Source: Rhizobium favelukesii (GTDB lineage: Bacteria; Pseudomonadota; Alphaproteobacteria; Rhizobiales; Rhizobiaceae). From it: DNA of 64,000 bases. Location of the stretch: contig NZ_HG916852.1 in the NCBI RefSeq assembly GCF_000577275.2, forward strand, positions 3,377,001 to 3,441,000, given 5' to 3'. Shown one piece after another: positions 55,685 to 64,000 of the stretch. Under the pieces are notes generated by a model. It saw only the letters and a program-made list of their open reading frames with translations, did not search any database and was not told where the DNA came from. Within the stretch, counting starts at the first letter, position 1, and every line of letters begins with the position of its first letter. The position numbers and the translations under genes were made by a program.

Positions 55685-57511
55685 GTGTCGAAGGCGATCG
55701 GAGACGAAGTGGCATACGCAGGGCAAGCAGGGGAAAAAAAGTCGGGATCGCTGAAGCCGCTAGGCCGGCTGACGCCCTATGTCGTGCGCTATCGCGGCAT
55801 GGTCGCCGGTGCCCTCGCTTCCCTTGCGCTTGCCGCCATCACCTCGCTCGCCCTGCCGCTCGCCATACGCCGCATGATCGACCATGGCTTCACGCAGGCC
55901 GACGGCAGCTTCATCAACAGCTATTTTCTGATGCTGATGATCATGGCGATCGTGCTGGCCGTCGCGAGCGCCCTTCGCTACTACTTCGTCATTACGCTCG
56001 GAGAGCGTGTGGTCTCCGATCTTCGCCGTGATGTCTTCAGCCATGTGACGCGGCTGTCGCCGTCCTTTTTCGATGTCAACCAATCGGGCGAGATCGTCTC
56101 ACGCCTGACGGCGGACACGACACAGATAAAGTCAGCGGTCGGCGCGACCGCTTCCGTCGCCTTGCGCAACCTTATTCTCTGCCTCGGCGCGATGGGCATG
56201 ATGATCGTGACGTCGCCAAAGCTGTCCAGCCTTGTGATCGGGGCGATTCCGTTGATCGTCTTTCCGCTGGTTGGCTTCGGTCGCTCGGTGCGGAAGCGCT
56301 CGCGCTCCGCCCAAGATACTCTGGCGGACGCCTCCGCCTTCGCCAACGAAACGATCGCCGCCAGCCGCACCGTCCAGGCCTTCGGCGGAGAGGACGCCGC
56401 TGCCACCCGGTATGGCACCGCTGTGGAAACGGCATACGATGCCGCCCGCGCGGCTATACGCTCGCGCGCCCTGCTGACAGGCATCGCCATTACCCTTATT
56501 TTCGGTAGCGTCGTCGCCGTTCTCTGGGTCGGAGCTCACAACGTCCTGGCGGGCACGCTTTCGCCCGGCACGCTCGGCCAGTTCCTTCTCTACTCCGTCA
56601 TCGCCGCCGGCTCGCTCGGCGCTCTTTCCGAAGTCTGGGGCGAACTTTCGCAAGCTGCGGGTGCGGCCGACCGGCTGACCGAACTGCTCGATGAAGTCTC
56701 GCCGATTACAGCGCCCACGGTGCCCGCTGCTCTGCCTGCTCCGGCGCATGGTCGTGTCCAGTTTACGGGCGTGCATTTTGCCTATCCGTCGCGCCCGGAG
56801 AGATCCGCCCTCCATGGCCTGAGCTTCGAGGTAGCCCCCGGGGAGACCGTCGCGATCGTTGGTCCCTCCGGTGCCGGCAAGAGCACCGTCTTCTCGCTGC
56901 TGCTCCGCTTCTATGATCCGCAACAGGGTGCGGTAAAAATCGACGACGTCGATGCCCGCAGCACCGATCCCGACGCGTTGCGCAAACGCCTCGCGATCGT
57001 GCCGCAGGATGTGACGATCTTTGCGGCCTCCATTCACGACAACATCGCCTTCGGCCGCCCAGAGGCGAGCCGTGAAGAGGTGCGTGCCGCCGCGATCGCT
57101 GCACAGGCCGACGAATTCATTGCCCGCTTGGACAAGGGATACGGCACCGAGGTCGGCGAGCGCGGCATCACGCTCTCGGGTGGTCAACGCCAGCGTATCG
57201 CCATCGCCCGTGCCATTTTGAAGGACGCGCCGGTCTTGCTGCTCGACGAGGCAACCTCGGCACTGGACGCCGAAAGCGAAACCCTTGTGCAGAAAGCCCT
57301 CGACGGCCTCATGACCGGCCGCACGACCCTTGTCATTGCCCATCGCCTCGCGACCGTGCTGAAGGCTGACCGGATCCTCGTCATGGATCAGGGTCGCGTC
57401 GTCGAAGAGGGAACGCATCAGACCCTTATTCGACACGGCGGCATATACGCCAAGCTGGCCAAGCTGCAGTTCGAAACAGGTGCCGGAGACTTTCTCGCCG
57501 CAGCAAAGTGA
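55685..57511 (+). CDS. ABC exporter with fused membrane and ATPase domains
   Basis: 608 aa MsbA/LmrA-like half transporter. Six helices in residues 25-330, then the ATPase: Walker A GPSGAGKST, Q-loop VPQDVTIF, signature LSGGQRQRIA, Walker B VLLLDEATSALD, His in IAHRLATV. Starts with a GTG (55685). Probably a lipid or drug exporter; substrate not determinable. Confidence 0.92.
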   Translation: MSKAIGDEVAYAGQAGEKKSGSLKPLGRLTPYVVRYRGMVAGALASLALAAITSLALPLAIRRMIDHGFTQADGSFINSYFLMLMIMAIVLAVASALRYYFVITLGERVVSDLRRDVFSHVTRLSPSFFDVNQSGEIVSRLTADTTQIKSAVGATASVALRNLILCLGAMGMMIVTSPKLSSLVIGAIPLIVFPLVGFGRSVRKRSRSAQDTLADASAFANETIAASRTVQAFGGEDAAATRYGTAVETAYDAARAAIRSRALLTGIAITLIFGSVVAVLWVGAHNVLAGTLSPGTLGQFLLYSVIAAGSLGALSEVWGELSQAAGAADRLTELLDEVSPITAPTVPAALPAPAHGRVQFTGVHFAYPSRPERSALHGLSFEVAPGETVAIVGPSGAGKSTVFSLLLRFYDPQQGAVKIDDVDARSTDPDALRKRLAIVPQDVTIFAASIHDNIAFGRPEASREEVRAAAIAAQADEFIARLDKGYGTEVGERGITLSGGQRQRIAIARAILKDAPVLLLDEATSALDAESETLVQKALDGLMTGRTTLVIAHRLATVLKADRILVMDQGRVVEEGTHQTLIRHGGIYAKLAKLQFETGAGDFLAAAK

Positions 57512-57618
57512 TCGTCCGACTGCACGTTCCTTCCCATCGCCAGCCTCCGGCGGTGGTATCGACATTACACTCGGTTTATAGACGGATTTATCGTCGCCGC
57601 GCGGTGAGAAAGGCTCTG

Positions 57619-58041
57619 GTGAAGCCGATAGATTTCGCCGATACGTTGATCCTACTCGTCGCCGTGGCCGTCGTCATATCGATGCTGCTGTGCTGTCGCT
57701 CGCTCCGGGAGGTCCGGGATTGGTCGCTCACCGACTTTGGTCAGAAGAAGTCGAATGGACGACGACCGACCCGGCCGGAAACCCCATCGATGCCGCGGGC
57801 ATCCCCCTCGCAGCAGCGCAACTCCCCGATGATAAAGGCGAGTTCGAGCCGTTTATCGCTCGTGTTGGAACCGTCGCGATATTGATGCTCTATCTCGGCT
57901 TTCCTGGTGCTCTTCGCGCCGTACCTGATCAACACGTTCTCGTCGGTCTTCTCGATTTTCAAACCGCAGTGCGGCGCATTTCCTGCACGAAATCGGCTCG
58001 TCGCGCCGGTTGCAAAGCACGCAAATATCCCGATGGAATAG
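57619..58041 (+). pseudogene. Small membrane-protein gene with two compensating frameshifts
   Basis: Frame 1 from GTG 57619 gives MKPIDFADTLILLVAVAVVISMLL. From about 57690 sense moves to a second frame: LAPGGPGLVAHRLWSEEVEWTTTDPAGNPIDAAGIPLAAA, then a helix ending ILMLYLG. Near 57893 it returns to frame 1: FLVLFAPYLINTFSSVFSIFKPQCGAF and ends at TAG 58039-58041. Intact length would be about 140 aa with two to three helices. Identity unknown. Frame 1 alone stops at TGA about 57885. Confidence 0.5.
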
Positions 58042-58106
58042 TTGCGTTTTTTGTTCTAGGCTGCGCCTGCAGATAGGACATCATCCTGATTCCGGGAGAA
58101 AAATCG

Positions 58107-58295
58107 ATGTATAAGTTCGAAGTTTACAAGGACAAGGCTGGCGAGTTCCGTTTCCGTTTCAAGGCGCCGAATGGCGAATCCATGTTCGGCTCCGAAGGCT
58201 ATAAGGCTAAGGCATCGGCGCTGAGCGCCATCGAATCCATCAAGAAGAATTCTCCCGGCGCAGAAGTCGTCGACACGACGAAGGCTGAGGCCTGA
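58107..58295 (+). CDS. YegP-family DUF1508 protein
   Basis: 62 aa single DUF1508 unit: KFEVYKDKAGEFRFRFKAPNGESMFGSEGYKAKASALSAIESIKKNSPGA. GGAG is 10 bases upstream. Small cytoplasmic protein, function unknown. Confidence 0.92.
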   Translation: MYKFEVYKDKAGEFRFRFKAPNGESMFGSEGYKAKASALSAIESIKKNSPGAEVVDTTKAEA

Positions 58296-58325
58296 TCAAA
58301 TCAGGCGGCGCCAAACGCGCCGCCT

Positions 58326-59981
58326 CTACACCGCCCGCCCGGCAACCCTGCCGGAAAAGATGCAGCCGCCGAGGAATGTTCCCTCGAGCGCGTTATAGCC
58401 ATGCATGCCCCCGCCGCCAAAGCCGGCCACCTCGCCCGCGGCATAGAGCCCAGGCACCGGATCACCACTATGGCCGATCACTCGTGCGGAAAGATCCGTC
58501 TCCAGACCACCTAAAGATTTGCGCGTCAGGATGTGCAGCCGCACCGCAATCAATGGTCCGGCCTGCGGGTCAAGCAGCGAGTGGGGCTTTGCCGTGCGCA
58601 TCAACCGGTCCCCGAGATAGCGCCGAGCGCCGCGAATGGCGATGACCTGCGCGTCCTTCGAAAAGGCGTTGCCAATCTCCCTGTCGCGGGCCTCGATCTG
58701 CGTCCTGAGACGGCTTGCATCCACGCGCCTTTCACCTGTCAACCCGTTCATGCCGTCGACAAGCGCTTCCAGCGTATCGCGAACGATGAAATCCTCTCCC
58801 CTGTCCATGAAGGCCTGAACGGGTCCCGGCGGCTCCTTGCCCAATCGCTTGAGCAGCAGGCGGATATCCTTGCCGGTGATGTCTGGATTCTGTTCGGAGC
58901 CGGAAAGGGCAAACTCCTTCTTGATGATTGCTTTGGTCAGGATGAACCAGCTGTGGTCATGACCCGTCGCGCAGATTGCCTTCAGCGTCGCCAGCGTATC
59001 GAAACCGGGCATCGCAGGTGCGGCAAAGCGGTTTCCATCGGCATCGCACCAGAAGGAGGATGGGCCGGGCAGGATGCGTATGCCGTGATTGCGCCAGATC
59101 GGATCCCAGTTCTTCAGCCCCTCCGTATAGTGCCACATCCGGTCCGAATTGATTTCTCGCCCACCCGCGCGCTCGGTGATCTCGATCATCCGTCCGTCGA
59201 CATGGGCGGGCACGCCCGCGACCATGCTCGCCGGAGGTCGTCCGAGCCGATCGACCGGCCATTTGCGGCGCACCGCGTCATGATTGGCCCCGATGCCCCC
59301 TGAAGTCACGATCGTCGCACCGGCCCGTATCTCGAAGAGCGCCGCAAAAATGCGGTTTGTCTCCTGGCCTCGAACGGAAGCGTCTGGCTGAAGGATCGTG
59401 CCACGGGCGCCGCAGACGACACCGTCTTGCACGACAAGGTCATCCACCTGATGCCTGAACAGAAGCGTGACAAGACCCTTCGCCTCCGCCTCGCGCACAC
59501 GGCGAATAAATGGTGCAAGCACGGCCGGTCCGGTTCCCCACGTGACATGGAAGCGCGGCACGGAGTTGCCGTGGCCATGCGCCAAGCCGCCTCCCCGCTC
59601 AGCCCAGCCAACAACCGGGAACCAGCGCATGCCCTGCTGATAGAGCCAGCGGCGTTTCTCGCCTGCGGCAAATTCGAGGTAGCCCTCCGCCCAGCGACGC
59701 GGCCAGTAGTCTTCCGGCCGGTCGAACGATGCCGAACCCATCCAGTCCTGCCGTGCAAGGCCAAGACTGTCACGGATACCGAGTAGCCGCTGTTCCGGGC
59801 TATCGACGAAGAACAGCCCGCCAAGAGACCAAAACGCCTGCCCGCCAAGGCTCTGCTCGCCCTCCTGCTCGACGATGCAGACCTTCCGTCCGCGATCGGC
59901 CGCCTCCGCTGCCGCGACGAGCCCGGCAAGACCTGCGCCGATGACCAGCACATCGCATTCGATCAAAGCATTCTCCCCCAC
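58326..59981 (-). CDS. FAD-binding dehydrogenase (ketosteroid-dehydrogenase type)
   Basis: 551 aa flavoprotein. FAD fold DVLVIGAGLAGLVAAAEAADRGRKVCIVEQE at the N-terminus; SLGGQAFWSLGGLFFVDSPEQRLLGI; C-terminal VPGLYAAGEVAGFGGGGMHGYNALEGTFLGGCIFSGRVAG. Fumarate-reductase/3-ketosteroid dehydrogenase superfamily; substrate unknown. Stand-alone. Confidence 0.9.
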   Translation of the reverse strand: MGENALIECDVLVIGAGLAGLVAAAEAADRGRKVCIVEQEGEQSLGGQAFWSLGGLFFVDSPEQRLLGIRDSLGLARQDWMGSASFDRPEDYWPRRWAEGYLEFAAGEKRRWLYQQGMRWFPVVGWAERGGGLAHGHGNSVPRFHVTWGTGPAVLAPFIRRVREAEAKGLVTLLFRHQVDDLVVQDGVVCGARGTILQPDASVRGQETNRIFAALFEIRAGATIVTSGGIGANHDAVRRKWPVDRLGRPPASMVAGVPAHVDGRMIEITERAGGREINSDRMWHYTEGLKNWDPIWRNHGIRILPGPSSFWCDADGNRFAAPAMPGFDTLATLKAICATGHDHSWFILTKAIIKKEFALSGSEQNPDITGKDIRLLLKRLGKEPPGPVQAFMDRGEDFIVRDTLEALVDGMNGLTGERRVDASRLRTQIEARDREIGNAFSKDAQVIAIRGARRYLGDRLMRTAKPHSLLDPQAGPLIAVRLHILTRKSLGGLETDLSARVIGHSGDPVPGLYAAGEVAGFGGGGMHGYNALEGTFLGGCIFSGRVAGRAV

Positions 59982-60141
59982 GTCTCATCGAACCTATGCG
60001 GAGCCTCGCTCGGCGACAACGCCACTTTTCCCGAGACGATATCTTTTGCAGCCCGATCCGAGAGACGCTTGTTGCACAGGAACGACCTTAGCCGGCAGCA
60101 ATTGCAGCCGATCTTTTCGACTGGCGAAACGCCGCGTAGAC

Positions 60142-61173
60142 CTACTTCTCGGTGAGCTTCAGTTCGATACGACGGTTGGTGGCGCGTGCTTCTTGGGTGT
60201 CGCCTGGCGCGATGGGCTGGAACTCCCCGAAGCCGGCAGCGACGAGACGGTCGGCCGGCACGCCGCGGGAGATCAGAAACTTGACGACGGAGATCGCGCG
60301 CGCAGAAGACAGCTGCCAGTTATCTCCGTACCTGCCGGTGCCCGCGAGCGGCACGTTGTCCGTATGTCCGTCGACGCGCAGGACCCAGTTGATCTCCGGC
60401 GGGATTTCCTTCGCAACGTCGAGAAGCGCCGTCGCAAGCTTTGCCATCTCGCCCTGCCCGTCCGGATTGAGATCCGCACTGCCAGAGGGAAACAGGACCT
60501 CAGACTGGAAGACGAAGCGGTCACCGACGATCCTGATATTCTCGCGATCGGACAGAATCTCGCGCAAGCGCCCGAAAAAGTCGGACCGGTAGCGGTTGAG
60601 TTCCTGCACGCGTTGCGCCAGCGCGACGTTGAGGCGACGGCCAAGATCCGCGATCTTCGTCTGCGAGGTCTGATCCTTCTGCTCGGAGGCCTGCAGGGCG
60701 GCTTCTACGGCGGCGATCTGGCTGCGCAACGCGGCAATCTGCTGGTTCAGCAACTCGACCTGGCTCATCGCCCGGTCGCTCATCTGCTTCTGTTCGTCGA
60801 GTTCCTTGGTGAGGCTGCCGATACGCGACTGTGCAGCGCTCTGGCCTCCCGAGCCAGCATCAAGCAGCGCCTTCAGCCGCGATCGCTCGCTTTCGGCCGA
60901 CGACAAGGAGGCCTGAAGATTGGCGACGCTGTCCTCGAGGTCCTGCTTGCTTCCCTTCTCGAGAGCAAGCAGCTGCGTCAACTCGTTGATCTGACTGTTC
61001 AGACGGTTCAGCACCTCGTCACGGCCGGAGATTTCGCGGCTCAGGATATATTGGCCGACAACGAAGACGGTCAGCACGAACATGATGGAGATCAGCAGCG
61101 TCGACAGCGCGTCGACGAAACCTGGCCAGTACTCCACCGCGCGCTCGCGGCGGCGGTTGCGGGCAAGAGCCAT
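60142..61173 (-). CDS. MotB-like protein with coiled coil and OmpA domain
   Basis: 343 aa. Short basic cytoplasmic tail, one helix (residues 23-45) preceded by the MotB/ExbD-type proton-binding Asp (D21 in WPGFVDALSTLL), a 150-residue coiled coil (NRLNSQINELTQLLALEKGSK onward), and a peptidoglycan-binding OmpA-like domain from about 225 (FPSGSADLNPDG, VDGHTDNVPL, ATNRRIELKL). 3 bases after its MotA-like partner. Probably a proton-driven envelope device; not flagellar stator, since no flagellar genes are near. Confidence 0.88.
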   Translation of the reverse strand: MALARNRRRERAVEYWPGFVDALSTLLISIMFVLTVFVVGQYILSREISGRDEVLNRLNSQINELTQLLALEKGSKQDLEDSVANLQASLSSAESERSRLKALLDAGSGGQSAAQSRIGSLTKELDEQKQMSDRAMSQVELLNQQIAALRSQIAAVEAALQASEQKDQTSQTKIADLGRRLNVALAQRVQELNRYRSDFFGRLREILSDRENIRIVGDRFVFQSEVLFPSGSADLNPDGQGEMAKLATALLDVAKEIPPEINWVLRVDGHTDNVPLAGTGRYGDNWQLSSARAISVVKFLISRGVPADRLVAAGFGEFQPIAPGDTQEARATNRRIELKLTEK

Positions 61174-61176
61174 AGC

Positions 61177-62301
61177 TTACTTGCCCTCGCTTTTTTCGGT
61201 TTGCGGCGTGCGTTGAACGCGCTCGCTCAAACCATGCCTTTCTTGCGAGCCAATCCGCTCGGCCAGACGATCAAGCGTGCGGCGCATCGCTTTCGTCTCT
61301 TCCTGCTGCGCGTCGATCCAGTCGCGCAGCATCTGCTGCTCATTGCGCATATTCTTGACCAGGCCCTGAATACCTTCGGCAAGATTTGCCATCGCCGCAA
61401 CCGACCTCTGGGTGCCGCCGCTGCCCTCCTCGGAGATCCGGCGCATATAGTCGGAGAGCGCGCGAACCTCTTCGGGCGAGACCGCCGAGGTGCCGCTGAT
61501 GGCGGGCATGGCGGTATCGGGGCCAACGTCGGTTACCGACGAAAGCCAGTTTTCCAGCTCCATGTAGAACCGGTTCTGAGCGCGACCCGCCTGGAGATCG
61601 AGGAAGCCGAGAATGAGCGAACCGGACAAGCCGAGCAGCGACGACGAGAATGCCTGACCCATGCCCGAAAGCGGCGTCGCAAGGCCCTCCTTCAACGCAC
61701 CAAGAACATCGGTCGAGCCATTCGAGCCCGCATCGAGCGACTGGATGACCGAGCTGATCGAGCCGATTGTGCCGATAAGACCCCAGAACGTGCCAAGCAG
61801 ACCGAGAAAGACCAGAAGACCGATCAGGTAGCGCGACACATCGCGCGATTCATCAAGGCGGTTGGCAATGGAATCGAGAATGGAGCGGAAGGCCGCGGTC
61901 GACAGTCCCGCCGAAGCACTACGGCTGCCAATCAGCGTTCGCATTGGAGCGAGCAGCTTGGGATTGCGTCCGACTTTGTCGGCGCTGCCTGCGGCGCGGA
62001 ACGAATTGAACCATCGCACTTCCGGCCGCAGCGACAGCACATGGCTGAAGACGAGGATGATACCGACCGCCAGGACACCGAGGATCAAACCGTTGAGGCC
62101 CGGATTGTACATGAAGGCAGTCTGCGTCTGTCGGAAAAGAATGGCGGCAATGAACCCGACGATGACCAGAAACAGCACCATCGTCCAAAGAAACGGCATC
62201 GGACTGGAAAGTTTATAGCTGTAGTTGCTCGTGGTTTTTTCGGTCGAGCCGAATTCAGCCACATTCACATTTTCCATAGGTTCCGCAGCCTCCGGATTCA
62301 T
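61177..62301 (-). CDS. MotA/TolQ/ExbB-like proton-channel protein
   Basis: 374 aa. Hydrophobic segments around 36-58, 68-90, 160-190 and 205-235, with the channel motif LVFLGLLGTFWGLIGTIGSISSVI and AFSSSLLGLSGSLILGFLD. The last 110 residues are helical, ending NEQQMLRDWIDAQQEETKAMRRTLDRL, likely coiled coil. Start 62301, or ATG 62277 (MENVNVAEF) which has GGAGG upstream. Pairs with the MotB-like gene. Confidence 0.88.
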   Translation of the reverse strand: MNPEAAEPMENVNVAEFGSTEKTTSNYSYKLSSPMPFLWTMVLFLVIVGFIAAILFRQTQTAFMYNPGLNGLILGVLAVGIILVFSHVLSLRPEVRWFNSFRAAGSADKVGRNPKLLAPMRTLIGSRSASAGLSTAAFRSILDSIANRLDESRDVSRYLIGLLVFLGLLGTFWGLIGTIGSISSVIQSLDAGSNGSTDVLGALKEGLATPLSGMGQAFSSSLLGLSGSLILGFLDLQAGRAQNRFYMELENWLSSVTDVGPDTAMPAISGTSAVSPEEVRALSDYMRRISEEGSGGTQRSVAAMANLAEGIQGLVKNMRNEQQMLRDWIDAQQEETKAMRRTLDRLAERIGSQERHGLSERVQRTPQTEKSEGK

Positions 62302-62377
62302 TTCAGCCGGAGACTAGAGCAACATTGTGCCGAATTGAAGTATGCGGAAACGAAAACCGTGTCTTTACAACAGCGAT

Positions 62378-63178
62378 TTACCGGCTAGGAACGGGACGCT
62401 TGGCCACCTCAAGCAATGCCTTCTGGATATATTCGTTGCCCGCGACGACCGAACCGGTCTCGAGAATGGACGAACCGCCATCCCAATCGGACACATAGCC
62501 GCCGGCTTCGCGGATAAGGAGGATGCCCGCCGCGATATCCCAGGCCGACAGCGCGGTTTCCCAGTAACCGTCGAAGCGACCGGCCGCCACGTAGGCAAGA
62601 TCTAGGGAGGCCGCGCCCATGCGGCGAATGCCGGCGACTTCGCCCATCACGTGACGAAGCTCAACGAGGAACTTACCGTGATTGCCGCGGCCGAGATGCG
62701 GAACACCGCAGGCAACGACGGAATCCGAAAGCACGCGGCGGGCGCCGACGCGCAGACGGCGATCGTTCAGGAAGGCGCCACCGCCACGCTCGGCGGTGTA
62801 GAGCTCGTCCGTTGCCGGATTGAAGACGACGCCAGCGACGATCTCATTGTTGCGCTCAAGTGCGATCGATACCGCAAACATCGGAATGCCGTGCAGGAAG
62901 TTGGTCGTGCCGTCGAGCGGATCGACGATCCAGCGGTGCGCACCGTCCGTACCCTTGATCTCCTCGCTCTCTTCTCCGAGGAAGCCATAAGTCGGGCGGG
63001 CCTTCAGGAGTTCGTCCTTGACGATCTTCTCCGCCTTGCGGTCGGCATTTGACACGAAATCGCCCGGACCCTTGACCGAGACCTGCAGGTTCTGGACTTC
63101 TCCGAAATCACGCCCCAGCGATTTTCCTGCCTTGATGGCAGCCTGAACCATGACATTGAGGAGAGCTGAACGAGCCAT
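62378..63178 (-). CDS. suhB: Inositol monophosphatase family protein SuhB
   Basis: 266 aa Mg-dependent phosphatase. Metal motifs: GEESEE, WIVDPLDGTTNFLHGIPMF and ALSAWDIAAGILLIREAGG. In enterobacteria SuhB also joins rRNA antitermination complexes. Downstream of it on the same strand is the proton-channel pair, 76 bases away. Confidence 0.95.
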   Translation of the reverse strand: MARSALLNVMVQAAIKAGKSLGRDFGEVQNLQVSVKGPGDFVSNADRKAEKIVKDELLKARPTYGFLGEESEEIKGTDGAHRWIVDPLDGTTNFLHGIPMFAVSIALERNNEIVAGVVFNPATDELYTAERGGGAFLNDRRLRVGARRVLSDSVVACGVPHLGRGNHGKFLVELRHVMGEVAGIRRMGAASLDLAYVAAGRFDGYWETALSAWDIAAGILLIREAGGYVSDWDGGSSILETGSVVAGNEYIQKALLEVAKRPVPSR

Positions 63179-63392
63179 GTGAGCACTTTTCCTTGAGCGA
63201 TAATACGGTGCGCGCTGTCAGGGCGGGAAAGGTCCCTGATCGCCGGAGAAGGCAGCGCTCGATAAGATTGGCGGCCTCAAGACCACAAAATCGGGAAAAT
63301 TTCAAGAGGAGACAGGCGCTGCACGGCGCCGCTCGAACAAATGACGCAGAATATTCTAGACAGGTCAGTCCGGAATTGCTATTCATGTGTCC

Positions 63393-63971
63393 ATGGCAAG
63401 GCACAAGGAATTCGATAGAGACAAGGCTCTCGATGCCGCGATCGGCGTCTTCTGCGAGCATGGCTACGAGGGTAGTTCCACCGACGCCCTGCTTACGGCG
63501 ATGAAGATCAGCCGGCAGAGCATGTATGACACCTTCGGCGACAAACGCAGCCTCTACCTGCAGGCTCTGAAGCGCTACAATACCGACAGTATTCTTAGCA
63601 TCATCGCGGACCTGAAGGACAGCGAGCATCCGCTTGACGCCCTGGAAGCCGCCCTCTTGGCCTTCGCATCCAGACCTTTTTCGGAAGCGTCCAGAGGCTG
63701 CCTCGGCGTCAGCGCCATTTGCGAATTCGGCCGCACCGATGCCGACGTGTCGAACCTGACCGACAGCGCCTCGGCAATGCTGGGCAAGGCAATTGTCGTG
63801 CTGCTGGAAGATGGCCAGAGGAAAGGTCAGTTATCGACAGAGGTCGATCCCGAGGTCGCCACTCAGTTCCTTGGCGCTACGCTATCCGGCATGAAGGTCA
63901 GCGCCCGCAACGGCGCAAGCCCCGAAACCCAGCGCGCCGTCGCCCGCCTCGCAATCCGCAGCCTTCGATAG
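63393..63971 (+). CDS. TetR-family transcriptional regulator
   Basis: 192 aa. HTH at residues 10-55: FDRDKALDAAIGVFCEHGYEGSSTDALLTAMKISRQSMYDTFGDKRSLYLQAL; C-terminal ligand domain of the TetR_C AefR type. Start ATG 63393; GTG 63387 is possible. It lies divergent from suhB. Target genes are probably beyond the window end. Confidence 0.9.
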   Translation: MARHKEFDRDKALDAAIGVFCEHGYEGSSTDALLTAMKISRQSMYDTFGDKRSLYLQALKRYNTDSILSIIADLKDSEHPLDALEAALLAFASRPFSEASRGCLGVSAICEFGRTDADVSNLTDSASAMLGKAIVVLLEDGQRKGQLSTEVDPEVATQFLGATLSGMKVSARNGASPETQRAVARLAIRSLR

Positions 63972-64000
63972 CAGCATGATCGGACAGCAGTGACTTCTCG

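Noticed and set aside
60142..62301. Zorya-type defence (ZorA/ZorB proton-channel pair)
   Set aside because: The architecture is partly similar (MotA-like plus MotB-like), but no ZorC, ZorD or ZorE helicase or nuclease gene is adjacent; neighbours are an FAD enzyme and suhB. The long coiled coil is in the B subunit, unlike ZorA tails.
59875..62388. An 837-codon plus-strand open frame
   Set aside because: Antisense to the MotA/MotB-like pair, rich in Arg/His/Leu with no domain; a compositional shadow.

Overview
The window is a 64 kb piece of an alphaproteobacterial chromosome, GC-rich, most like Rhizobiaceae (Rhizobium, Ensifer or Agrobacterium type). The evidence is the tol-pal-cpoB-tilS-ftsH string, sqdBDC for sulfolipid, ruvCAB, the lpiA-acvB pair known from rhizobia, a zapA-6S RNA-tkt-gap-pgk neighbourhood, an RcdA/DUF1465 gene with CtrA-type boxes, and the absence of phage or plasmid functions. 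There are no rRNA or tRNA genes, CRISPR arrays or integrases that I can see.

Layout. 1-8.8 kb (minus strand): ybgC, then tolQ-tolR-tolA-tolB-pal-cpoB, tilS and the 5' part of ftsH, an envelope and division block. 8.8-12.6 kb (plus): sqdB-sqdD-sqdC, translationally coupled, plus an unknown Ala-rich protein. 12.6-16.5 kb: 5-formyl-THF cyclo-ligase, a YmdB-type phosphodiesterase, an atypical MBL-fold protein, a convergent FMN-binding protein and yebC. 16.5-19.9 kb: an ECF sigma factor with a frameshifted anti-sigma gene, divergent from a Tat-exported MBL hydrolase and an exported TPR protein. 19.9-25 kb (minus): a coxMNOP-type terminal oxidase with a subunit IV and a c-type cytochrome. 25-28.6 kb: a luciferase-like monooxygenase and a chemoreceptor. 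28.8-32.4 kb (plus): ruvC, a vapBC toxin-antitoxin module wedged in, ruvA, ruvB and a DinB-like protein. 32.4-39.9 kb (minus): acvB/lpiA (lysyl-phosphatidylglycerol), a large MscS channel and a short-type gnd. 40-41.1 kb (minus): 6S RNA, zapA, DUF4164. 41.4-51.4 kb (plus): tkt, gap, an intact IS element at the gap stop codon, small proteins, a K+/H+ antiporter, pgk and class I aldolase. 51.5-58.3 kb: PhzF, small membrane protein, MFS, DUF1192, rcdA, rpmE, ABC exporter, a decayed small membrane-protein gene and a DUF1508 protein. 58.3-64 kb: an FAD dehydrogenase, a MotA/MotB-like proton-channel pair with coiled coil and OmpA domain, suhB and a TetR regulator.

Most genes are core. The main points for a second look are: two perfect TTAA-N7-TTAA CtrA boxes, one at a likely small-RNA promoter, upstream of rcdA; an IS whose target duplication preserves the gap stop codon while separating gap from its terminator; vapBC inside ruvC-ruvA with a perfect inverted repeat around its ribosome binding site; signs of an inversion of about 28 kb that splits the usual 6S RNA/cyclo-ligase linkage; two frameshifted genes; a proton-channel/coiled-coil/OmpA pair of unknown job; and a pair of LacI-type operator-like palindromes before the aldolase gene. 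No clearly new multi-gene system was found; the proton-channel pair and the ECF/MBL/TPR cluster are the closest candidates.
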